Shown: positions 7,123 through 14,262 of the stretch, piece by piece | How positions within the stretch are numbered: the stretch's first letter is position 1 | How the letters are laid out: each line of letters starts with the position of its first letter | NCBI RefSeq assembly: GCF_004138135.1 | Contig: NZ_RYFD01000039.1 | Location: 1 to 42,843, forward strand | Source of the DNA: Candidatus Oscillochloris fontis | Lineage (GTDB): Bacteria; Chloroflexota; Chloroflexia; Chloroflexales; Chloroflexaceae | Reading direction: 5' to 3' | Length of the DNA stretch: 42,843 nt | Made by a program: the position numbers and the translations under genes | The notes under the pieces: model-generated | Told to the model about the DNA's origin: nothing | What the model saw: the letters and a program-made list of their open reading frames with translations, nothing else | Database searches by the model: none

Positions 7123-9396
7123 CTACAGATACTCTACTGCGGTACGCCCCGGCATGGGCAAACTGGCATCCACGCGGCTCAAGGTGAACCAGAAGGTGGT
7201 GCCTTCGCCGACATGTGAGGTGAGCCAGATAGTACCTCCGTGGCGCTCGACAATCTTTTTAGCAATCGTCAATCCCGCCCCAACACCACCACCATACTCA
7301 TCGCGGCCATGGAGCCGCTTAAAGATACGGAAGATAGTCTCTTGGTGCTCTTCAGGAACCCCAATACCATTATCGCGCACATAGAAGAGGTAATGCGGCC
7401 CGTTCTCCTCACTATCGAGGCAGGTTACGCCAATCTCAACCCATTTATCAGGTTTATCGTTATATTTGATCGCATTCGCGATCAGATTACTAAAGACTTC
7501 ACGCACCCGTGCTTGGTCGGCGCGCACGCGGGGTAAGGGATGCGGGATGCGGATTTCCACCCCGCTCTCTTGGATACGTGGTGCCAGCAGATTGATCACA
7601 TCGTTGAGTTCGGCATGGAGATCGGCCTCGATCCAGGTAAGTTCGGCACGCCCTACCCGTGAGTAGTGGAGCAACGAGTCGATCAGCGCCTCCATGCGCT
7701 GAGTCAGGCGCACCAGGGTCATGAGCTTCTCTTTACCATCAGCATCGAGCTTATTGCCATAGTCCTCGATCAGAAAGTGGGCATAGTTATGCAGCCCACG
7801 CAGCGGCTCTTTGAGATCGTGCGAAGCAACATAGGCAAACGAGTCCAGTTCGATATTACTGCGGGTTAATTCATCATTGAGCCGCGAGAGTTCTTCGACC
7901 TTGTAGAGCACCAGATCAATAATCGCTCGGCGCAGATCGCGAGCAGCGGTCACCTCACAGCCACGCCAGGGGATGGCGGTTTGGGTAACGTGTTCCTTCC
8001 AGACCTCGAAGGATCGGCGGGGGGTAAGAATCGCACTCCCGGCATGGATCTCAACCGGCTTCGTTGGATTCCCAGCCCAGCGCACCGTCTGGATCACCTC
8101 CGGTCGGAACCAGAGCAGGTAATTGGGCCGGGTGCGGTCGAGACGGACCGCCAAGAGCCCGCTCGCCATTGCGGTAAAGGGGGTAATGGGTGGATAGTGT
8201 TGGGGCAGGGCATGGGTGGCATAGATAGTATCCTGTACCTCTTGTCCCAACCACTCGATCAACTCCCGAACCACCGCTTCGGGTGGCGTGGTACCCATCA
8301 ATACATGCTGGCCCTCCAGACAGACCGCCACCCCACCTGAGTCGATAAAATTAGTAAGGTTGGGTGTAAACTGGGTCAGGCCCGCAACCACATCATTTGC
8401 CACACTCATTTGTTGCACCAGGGCCGCCTGGATGCCCTGGAAGGCGATAGTATCGGCGGCCTCCTCGGCGGCTTCTTTGTCACCGATCTGGAGTGAAACC
8501 ACATGACCAAGAAACTCACAAGCGGCACGGATGTCATAGGGGAGGTAGTGCGGGCCGGTATGGTGGTGACAGGCCACGAGGCCCCAGAGTTGCCCATTCT
8601 TGATCAGCGAGATGGACATTGACGCCTTGGCACCCATGTTGATCAAATATTCGATATGAATAGGCGAAACACGACGTAGTGCGGCGTAGCTCATATCGAG
8701 CGGGATGCTAGGGTGTTGTGCGGTGATTGCCAGCATGGGAACCGGCTGGTAGGTGACATCAGGAATGATCCGTAGCCAGTTGCGCAGGTAGAGTGCCCGT
8801 GCCTGACGCGGAATGTCCGAGGCCGGGTAGTGGAGATCGAGGTAGGACTCGAACGCCGCCCCCTTCTCCTCGGCAATCACCACCCCACAGCCATCGGGCT
8901 GAAACTGGTAGATCATCACACGGTCAAAGCCGGTGAGCTTATGTACCGCTCCGGCGAGGGTCTGGGCAAACGCCCGCAGCGTGGGAGCGCGCTGGCATGT
9001 CGTGACCGCACCGCGTACCATCCGATAGATACGGAGGATCATGCTCTGATCACTCTGGGTGGAAGGTTCCAACTCGAGAATGAGAACGCCCTGTATACGA
9101 TGGGCGATTAGATCAAATAATTGGCCTTCATGCCCAAGTGACAGGGAGAGTAAATAGAGCGGGTTCTCTTCAATCGGTTCACTTGCGAGGCTCTCGCGCA
9201 AATTCGCCAGCACCTCTGGTTCGAGCAGAAGGCTGAGCGATTGGCCCAGCAACTCCTGGGGCGTGCGCCTCAAGAGCGATGGGGTATTGGCACTCACCTG
9301 AATGATCGTTAAGTCGGGTTCACTCAGCACCAAGAGCACCCCATGGGGCTGAATTGAACCAGGAATATGGTTGCGCTGGCCCACGCTTTCGCCCAC
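7123..9396 (-). CDS. bacteriophytochrome-like sensor histidine kinase, truncated N-terminus
   Basis: 757 residues from a GTG start. The PAS-like region follows HIPGSIQPHG (10-19). The GAF domain (about 130-300) has PASDIP at 191-196, RRVSPIHIEYL at 241-251 and ACHHH at 275-279. The PHY domain includes the tongue motif PRRSFEVW. HisKA has the phospho-acceptor His526 in SHDLKEPL. The ATPase domain has NLIANAIKYN, DNGIGVP and GVGAGLTIAKK. In bacteriophytochromes a Cys just before the IPGSIQPHG motif binds biliverdin; the matching position here is Ser4. The alternative GAF Cys of Cph1/plant types is Ile246. Codons 1-9 are antisense to a thioredoxin-fold remnant and an in-frame TGA lies just upstream, so the native leader seems lost. 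The fold and kinase core look intact. Covalent chromophore attachment is doubtful. Confidence 0.88.
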   Translation of the reverse strand: MGESVGQRNHIPGSIQPHGVLLVLSEPDLTIIQVSANTPSLLRRTPQELLGQSLSLLLEPEVLANLRESLASEPIEENPLYLLSLSLGHEGQLFDLIAHRIQGVLILELEPSTQSDQSMILRIYRMVRGAVTTCQRAPTLRAFAQTLAGAVHKLTGFDRVMIYQFQPDGCGVVIAEEKGAAFESYLDLHYPASDIPRQARALYLRNWLRIIPDVTYQPVPMLAITAQHPSIPLDMSYAALRRVSPIHIEYLINMGAKASMSISLIKNGQLWGLVACHHHTGPHYLPYDIRAACEFLGHVVSLQIGDKEAAEEAADTIAFQGIQAALVQQMSVANDVVAGLTQFTPNLTNFIDSGGVAVCLEGQHVLMGTTPPEAVVRELIEWLGQEVQDTIYATHALPQHYPPITPFTAMASGLLAVRLDRTRPNYLLWFRPEVIQTVRWAGNPTKPVEIHAGSAILTPRRSFEVWKEHVTQTAIPWRGCEVTAARDLRRAIIDLVLYKVEELSRLNDELTRSNIELDSFAYVASHDLKEPLRGLHNYAHFLIEDYGNKLDADGKEKLMTLVRLTQRMEALIDSLLHYSRVGRAELTWIEADLHAELNDVINLLAPRIQESGVEIRIPHPLPRVRADQARVREVFSNLIANAIKYNDKPDKWVEIGVTCLDSEENGPHYLFYVRDNGIGVPEEHQETIFRIFKRLHGRDEYGGGVGAGLTIAKKIVERHGGTIWLTSHVGEGTTFWFTLSRVDASLPMPGRTAVEYL

Positions 9397-9573
9397 ACCT
9401 CACACAGGATTGTGGTTGATACGATTGAAGTGCGGGCCTTCCCTGAACTGGTTGAGTGTTATGCAGTAACACAAACCCCCACGATGGTGATTAACGGACG
9501 GGTGATGATGTTTGTTCCGAGTGACATAACCGAGGCGATTATTTTGCGGTATCTGCGTAGTCTGACTATTTGA
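9370..9573 (+). pseudogene. 3' remnant of a thioredoxin/glutaredoxin-fold protein gene
   Basis: The plus-strand reading frame begins VALAHAFAH and continues through DTIEVRAFPELVECYAV to QTPTMVING, ending with a stop at 9571-9573. This is the C-terminal half of a thioredoxin-like fold: helix, the 'EFPELAxxYxV' strand-helix, then the cis-Pro loop TPTMVING. The N-terminal half with the CxxC active site is missing. Upstream sequence on this strand is immediately the antisense of the phytochrome N-terminus. The remnant is thus cut at about 9366-9370. The interval 9574-9731 contains only a 45-codon basic reading frame (9589-9726) with no recognisable features. Confidence 0.7.
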
Positions 9574-9731
9574 GTCGTGAGGATGCGTATGCCTACATCA
9601 AACCGACGCAGCAATCGCTTCGTCGCGCTACGCTTTGGAGGTTGGCCTAACCATCGCCATGGGCAGGCTGCGCCACACCACCGTATCGGGATCTGGTTGG
9701 CCCGGCTTTTGCATCGGATATTCTAGGGTTG

Positions 9732-11843
9732 TTACTTGATCTGGTAGCGTTCGATCCCGCCACTCCGGGTGCCGATCCAGAGTTGCCGATCAATCCCTAG
9801 CTGAATGACGGTTGGCTCGGCCCCGGAAAACCCGGAGTTGCGCGGCAGGTACTGGCGCCAGCGTTGCCCATCGTAGTGCGCCAGAAGCCCGCCCACCTCC
9901 AGCGGTCGCCCTGTCCCTACCCAGAGGCCATCGGCACTACTGCTCCCCAGCGCAGTGACAATCGCCGAGGGCAACCCGGAGTTGGCCGGGGTCATCCAAT
10001 GCCACGCCGCACCGTCCCACATGGCGAGGCCATCCCCCAGCGTGGCCGCCCACACCCGCCCCTGTACATCAACCAGCAGGTCGGTGACCCCGGCGCTCCC
10101 AAAGCCTTCGGCCCCGGCGAATCGGCGTACCACTCCGCTGGCTGGCTCAACCCGCCATACTTGGCCCATGCCCCCCAACCAGACCACCGAATCCTGCATG
10201 GCGATACTCAACACTACCGCGTTACCCACGCCTTCTACGCGCTCCCAGCCGCGTGCATCAGCCGCCCGGACGCTGACCCCGGCTGGGCTGGCGGCCCAGA
10301 TCTGCCCGTGACCATCTATGGCGAGGGCGTAGATCGCCGTAGTTGGCCCCTCTACTGCATGCCACCTGCGCCCATCCCACATGGCGACGCCGTTGTTACC
10401 GCCGGCCCAGAGCTGCCCCGCTTCATCACGCACGAGCGCACGCACCCGGCCCACTCCCGGATCGGCGAGTGCCTGCCAGGGGCCGTTGGCTGGCCCTAGT
10501 GCGATCCCGCCATCGCCCGCGAGTACCATGCGTCCATCGGGTAGTACCAGCAGTGCATTGATCGCACCGCTGGAGAGCGGTAGGCTGGTTGGCGCAATCT
10601 GCGACCAGCCGATGCTGCCGAGCGCAACCCCGGCCAGCCCGTAGAAGTAGATTCCGGCTACGAAGCTGCCAAAGATGCTCATCGCTATCCAGGCATAGCG
10701 CGGCGGATGTGGTAACATCACCGCACTCCAGCCCCAATAGTCGTTCCATTCGCGCAGGTGGGCCACCAGCCGCCGCAGGGGCGGATCGGCGAGAGCGACG
10801 ATTAGCGGCACGAGTGGGAGGGTGTATTGTGGCCACTTGGTCGGCCAGACGAGCAGGATGAGTAGCCCGCCCAGCAGGCCAATCACCAGCCAGCGCCGGG
10901 CTGGTTCGCGCCAAGCCATGGGAATACCGGCGAGCGCAGTTAGGAAGATCAGCCCATCTATGCCGGGGTAGAAGAAGACCTCCGGGTGCCAAGTCGTAGC
11001 GGGCGCAGTAGCCAGCCAGATGAACGGTTGGAACCAGGGGTAGTTGGCCGCCGCTACCGCCGCACTCTGGGTGTAGGTGGCATGAAAGCCCAACATCGTC
11101 GCCAAGCGTCCCAGCGGATCGAGCCATAGACTCGGACTCAGAGCCAGAAACACCAACCCCGCCAGGATCAATAGCCCCAAGGTGCGTAACGTAGGGTAAA
11201 ACGCAAAGGCGCCAAGACGCAAAGGTTTTGTTGCAGGCTTTGCGCCTTTGCGTCTTGGCGTCAAAACCTGGAAGCTAGGTGAAGGTTGGCCCTGCCGCCA
11301 GACCAGCAACGCCAGCAGAGCCGGAGCCAGCACGAGCGGGTAGGTCAGTTTACTCGCTGCGGCAACGCCTAGCCCCAGCACCACCAGCCAGCCCATGCGG
11401 GGGCGGTGCGCCGCACCAAGGGCGAGGAGCAGTGCCAGCATGGGCAGTGACTCCAGGTAGGCTTGGGCGGTATACTTGACCGTCAGGGTGTGGATAGCCA
11501 GCAAGCCCGCCGCAAGTGGCCCCAGCGCCCAACTGGCCGCCGCCACCGCCGCCACCCCGGCCAGCACCGCCAGCGCCCGGCTGGTGTAGAGCACACTCGT
11601 GGTGTTGGCGGCATCCCCTAGGAGCAGCGCCCCCCCGGCGTAGAGCAACTTGACCAGTGGAGGGTGTTCGCGGTTGGCGGGGGAGTCGCGGAGGAAGTCC
11701 AGATCACCCGCCCGGATCGCCTGTGCATAGCCCAACGCCGCATCCACATAGATCGGCTCATCAAAATCTATCGGGAGCAAGAGCGCCGCCCATGCCCGCA
11801 GTGCCAACGCGACAGTGATGATCAGCACGAGACTTCGTTGCAT
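9732..11843 (-). CDS. membrane glycosyltransferase (PMT/ArnT-like) fused to a beta-propeller domain
   Basis: 703 residues from ATG 11843. Residues 1 to about 410 form a multi-spanning membrane domain. It has the hallmarks of GT-C lipid-linked sugar transferases: an acidic pair after the first helix (Asp28-Glu29 in DFDEPIY) and EHPPL (59-63) in the first extracytoplasmic loop. From about 430 to the end there are repeated strands of the type LWAGGNNGVAMWDGRRW and VWAATLGDGLAMWDG, typical of two-component-regulator 'Reg_prop' beta-propellers, presumably extracytoplasmic. This pairing is unusual. The reading frame also runs through a complete dispersed repeat (residues about 190-217). Sequence further 5' belongs to a TnpB remnant, so the longer frame starting at 11939 is artificial. 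The ribosome site is weak (AGGA, 13 bases off). The donor and acceptor are unknown. Confidence 0.82.
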   Translation of the reverse strand: MQRSLVLIITVALALRAWAALLLPIDFDEPIYVDAALGYAQAIRAGDLDFLRDSPANREHPPLVKLLYAGGALLLGDAANTTSVLYTSRALAVLAGVAAVAAASWALGPLAAGLLAIHTLTVKYTAQAYLESLPMLALLLALGAAHRPRMGWLVVLGLGVAAASKLTYPLVLAPALLALLVWRQGQPSPSFQVLTPRRKGAKPATKPLRLGAFAFYPTLRTLGLLILAGLVFLALSPSLWLDPLGRLATMLGFHATYTQSAAVAAANYPWFQPFIWLATAPATTWHPEVFFYPGIDGLIFLTALAGIPMAWREPARRWLVIGLLGGLLILLVWPTKWPQYTLPLVPLIVALADPPLRRLVAHLREWNDYWGWSAVMLPHPPRYAWIAMSIFGSFVAGIYFYGLAGVALGSIGWSQIAPTSLPLSSGAINALLVLPDGRMVLAGDGGIALGPANGPWQALADPGVGRVRALVRDEAGQLWAGGNNGVAMWDGRRWHAVEGPTTAIYALAIDGHGQIWAASPAGVSVRAADARGWERVEGVGNAVVLSIAMQDSVVWLGGMGQVWRVEPASGVVRRFAGAEGFGSAGVTDLLVDVQGRVWAATLGDGLAMWDGAAWHWMTPANSGLPSAIVTALGSSSADGLWVGTGRPLEVGGLLAHYDGQRWRQYLPRNSGFSGAEPTVIQLGIDRQLWIGTRSGGIERYQIK
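11192..11281. repeat. dispersed GACGCAAAGG-type repeat inside the glycosyltransferase gene
   Basis: An approximately 87-base palindromic element: GACGCAAAGGCGC-like units face each other around TTTTGTTGCAGG. It is read in frame on the minus strand as 29 codons (SFQVLTPRRKGAKPA and onward to FYPT). A near-identical core, including CTAGCTTCCAG at one edge and TTTTACCC at the other, recurs at 42681-42757. Related units are at 16239-16336 and 28894-28922. Confidence 0.8.
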
Positions 11844-11860
11844 GGTGGATACCAATTCCT

Positions 11861-12394
11861 GTGACGGGGGTTTACCAGAATCACCTGTCGCCCAGCTTCT
11901 TCCGCTTTGGCGATGGTCATCTGGATGAACTGCGTCCACGCCACATCCATGATGCTTTTGCGCATCCCACGACTGCGCCCGATCTCCTGTGGGGCCAGGT
12001 CTTCAAACACGATCACCTGATAGCGGTCAACCAGCTTGCGGCTCTCCTGGTGGGCGAAGTTCGCCCGCCGATTGGCAATCCGCTCGTGGATCTTCGCCAG
12101 GATGCCCTTCTGTTTGGCGTTTTCCGGCCAGTCTTGGGCGTTCTTGGCCGCATCCTTCCGCTGTTGAACCCGCTTGAGATCGGCCGCATCACGCCGATAG
12201 AAGCGCGGGTTGGCGATCTCCTCGCCCGTCGAGAGGGTGGCAAACGACGCCAGCCCAACATCCACGCCGCCAACCTCGCCGGTTGGCGGCAGCGGCGCGG
12301 CCTCCGTCTCACACGAGACGCAGGCGAACCACTTGCCGGTGCGCGACCGGGTCAGCATCACCGTCTTGGGGGTTCCCTCCAACGGGCGGTGCAA
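11861..12394 (-). pseudogene. TnpB (IS200/IS605-type) fragment, both ends missing
   Basis: The frame matches the central part of a TnpB RuvC-like nuclease. It begins in the beta-barrel segment at LHRPLEGTPK, then has GVDVGLASFA with the first RuvC Asp, FEDLAP with the catalytic Glu, and ends at KAEEAGRQVILVNPRH. The zinc finger, the last catalytic Asp and the N-terminal helix-turn-helix are absent. An in-frame TGA lies just upstream of the Leu, and after NPRH the frame runs into glycosyltransferase leader sequence and stops at 11822. No TnpA gene, left or right end, or omega-RNA region is visible. It is a dead remnant whose 3' break coincides with the glycosyltransferase 5' region. Confidence 0.85.
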
Positions 12395-12479
12395 GACGAT
12401 GAGCGATCTTCATTGTAGCAGGAGATAACCTCAAGATTCTCGCTCCACCCACCACTCCTGCGTTACGTTGCAGTGAATA

Positions 12480-12508
12480 TTGACACCCCCCGCAAGGGCT
12501 GCTATACT
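12480..12508 (+). promoter_or_regulatory. consensus sigma-70 promoter for the trpB T-box leader
   Basis: TTGACA (12480-12485), a 17-base spacer and TATACT (12503-12508). Both boxes and the spacing are identical to those of the sigma factor promoter at 858-886. Transcription should start near 12515, just before T-box stem I. A strong constitutive promoter suits control by attenuation downstream. Confidence 0.85.
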
Positions 12509-12515
12509 CCGCCCA

Positions 12516-12821
12516 ACAAGAAAATAAGCGACGTTGAACAGGATGAGTAGGCGTCATACGGTGCTCAGCGAGTCGGTGGATGGTGGAAGACCGACGCATA
12601 CGACGACGACGAATGGCCCTGGGAGTCGCAGGATGAACCGACCGGCAACGCCGGATCGCAGTAGTCTTCGCCGGAGACGCCACCGTTATCAGGGCGCTGG
12701 GTGTGAAGCGGCTTGGCCCGACAGCACCCGTTGAGTGTGTCGTTCCCGCGAGGGGCGGCAAACGAGAGTGGTACCACGAGTTTTCTCGCCTCTCGATCCA
12801 TACTGGATCGAGGGGTTTTTT
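12516..12821 (+). promoter_or_regulatory. T-box leader (tRNA-Trp riboswitch) with terminator
   Basis: A transcriptional T-box. Stem I begins with a K-turn-like GATGAGTAG (about 12542-12550). Its distal part has the AGCGAGTCGG / GGATGGTGGAAG arrangement typical of the AG-bulge and distal loop. The specifier strand reads GAA-TGG-CCC with TGG at 12614-12616, the tryptophan codon. The T-box sequence AACGAGAGTGGTACCACGAG is at 12761-12780, containing the GTGGTACC core whose bases pair with the tRNA acceptor end. The antiterminator pairs CGAGA (12763-12767) with TCTCG (12784-12788). The competing terminator pairs 12789-12800 with 12804-12815 and ends in six T (12816-12821). Uncharged tRNA-Trp should stabilise the antiterminator and switch on trpB2. 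Confidence 0.9.
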
Positions 12822-12858
12822 GTTTGTGGCGCAATACGCAAGAGGAGGATCTCCAACG

Positions 12859-14217
12859 ATGGACACGATCAAGTACGTACTCAATGAAGACCAGATGCCG
12901 ACCCACTGGTACAACATCGCCGCTGACTTGCCGACTCCGGCGGCTCCGGCACTGCACCCTGGGACGGGTCAGCCGCTTGGCCCGGCTGATCTGGCTCCGC
13001 TCTTCCCGATGGAGTTGATCATGCAGGAGGTAAGTACCGAGCGCACGATTGATATTCCTGAAGAGGTGCAGCAGATCTATCGCCAGTGGCGCCCCTCGCC
13101 GCTCTTCCGCGCTCGCCGCTTGGAGAAGATCCTCGATACGCCGGCTAAGATCTATTATAAGTATGAGGGGGTCAGCCCGGCGGGCAGCCATAAGCCCAAT
13201 ACGGCTATCGCCCAAGCCTACTACAATAAGATCGAGGGCACCAAGCGCCTTGTCACCGAGACTGGTGCCGGGCAGTGGGGTTCCTCGCTTGCCTTCGCCG
13301 GGGCGCTCTTCGGCCTTGAGGTCGAGGTCTATATGGTGAAGGTGAGCTATAACCAGAAGCCCTACCGCCGTGCGCTGATGGAAGTGTATGGGGCGCGGGT
13401 CGTAGCGAGCCCGAGCACCGAAACGGCATGTGGCCGCGCTATTCTGGCCGAGCATCCCGATAGCACCGGCAGCCTGGGCATTGCCATCAGCGAGGCGGTG
13501 GAGATGGCGGTGCAGCGCGATGATACAAAGTATGCGCTGGGGAGTGTGTTGAACCACGTCATGCTGCACCAGACGGTGATTGGCCAGGAGGCCATGATCC
13601 AGATGGAGATGGCGGGCGATTATCCCGATGTGATTATCGGCTGTACCGGGGGTGGCTCGAACTTTGCCGGACTCTCCTTCCCCTTCATTGGGGCTAAACT
13701 GCGCGGTGAGCGCGATGTGCGCGTGATTGCAGTAGAGCCTGCGGCATGTCCTTCGCTCACGAAGGGTAAGTTTGCCTATGACTTTGGTGATACTGCACAT
13801 CTCACCCCGTTGACCAAGATGCACACCCTGGGCAGTACCTTTGTGCCGTCGGGTATCCACGCGGGTGGCCTGCGTTACCACGGCATGGGGCCGCTGGTGA
13901 GCCACTTGCTCGATCTTGGCTCGATTGATGCGGTGGCGGTGCAGCAGTTGGAGACCTTTGCCGCCGGGTTGCAGTTCGCCCGCGCTGAGGGTATCCTGCC
14001 CGCACCTGAGGCAAACCACGCGGTGGCGGCGACCATCCGCGAGGCGCTGCGCTGTAAGGCGGAGGGCAAGAGTGAGACGTTGCTCTTCAATCTGAGTGGC
14101 CACGGGCACTTCGACCTGCAAGCCTATATGGATTATCAGGCCGGGACGCTGAAGGATTTTGAGTATTCGGCTGAAGAGGTGGCGATGGCGTTGGCTGGGT
14201 TGCCGAGTGTGGGGTAA
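12859..14217 (+). CDS. trpB: tryptophan synthase beta subunit, TrpB2 type
   Basis: A 452-residue PLP enzyme of the TrpB2 (TrpB-like) group, longer than the usual 390-400-residue TrpB1. It condenses indole, or indole made by TrpA, with serine to give tryptophan in the cytoplasm. The PLP lysine is Lys112 in GSHKPNTA. The phosphate-binding loop is [11 protein letters not shown]. The N-terminal region ([12 protein letters not shown]) and the extended PMELIMQE segment are TrpB2 hallmarks. The start at 12859 follows AGGAGG at proper spacing, 37 bases after the T-box terminator; an open frame extending 5' to 12703 is leader RNA. No trpA lies next to it. Regulation by the UGG T-box supports a real role in tryptophan supply or salvage. 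Confidence 0.93.
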   Translation: MDTIKYVLNEDQMPTHWYNIAADLPTPAAPALHPGTGQPLGPADLAPLFPMELIMQEVSTERTIDIPEEVQQIYRQWRPSPLFRARRLEKILDTPAKIYYKYEGVSPAGSHKPNTAIAQAYYNKIEGTKRLVTETGAGQWGSSLAFAGALFGLEVEVYMVKVSYNQKPYRRALMEVYGARVVASPSTETACGRAILAEHPDSTGSLGIAISEAVEMAVQRDDTKYALGSVLNHVMLHQTVIGQEAMIQMEMAGDYPDVIIGCTGGGSNFAGLSFPFIGAKLRGERDVRVIAVEPAACPSLTKGKFAYDFGDTAHLTPLTKMHTLGSTFVPSGIHAGGLRYHGMGPLVSHLLDLGSIDAVAVQQLETFAAGLQFARAEGILPAPEANHAVAATIREALRCKAEGKSETLLFNLSGHGHFDLQAYMDYQAGTLKDFEYSAEEVAMALAGLPSVG

Positions 14218-14221
14218 GTTT

Positions 14222-14262
14222 GTATTGTCAGGGTGGTGGCGTTGCCACCACCCTGACAATAC
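14222..14262. terminator. perfect triloop palindrome after trpB
   Basis: Two perfectly paired 19-base arms (14222-14240 and 14244-14262) around the loop GTT; the tip is GGTGGC-GTT-GCCACC. It fills the entire gap between the convergent trpB2 and glycosidase-like genes, ending one base before the latter's stop codon. No T-run follows on either side, so it may act as an RNA 3'-end stabiliser as well as a terminator. Confidence 0.6.

Noticed and set aside
9589-9726. A 45-codon plus-strand reading frame after the thioredoxin remnant
   Set aside because: Basic, low-information sequence with no recognisable motif; only a GTGAGGA-like upstream stretch supports it, so it is not called a gene.
12565-14259. 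A 564-codon minus-strand frame opposite trpB2
   Set aside because: Antisense to a complete TrpB2 with a T-box leader, and no recognisable protein features.
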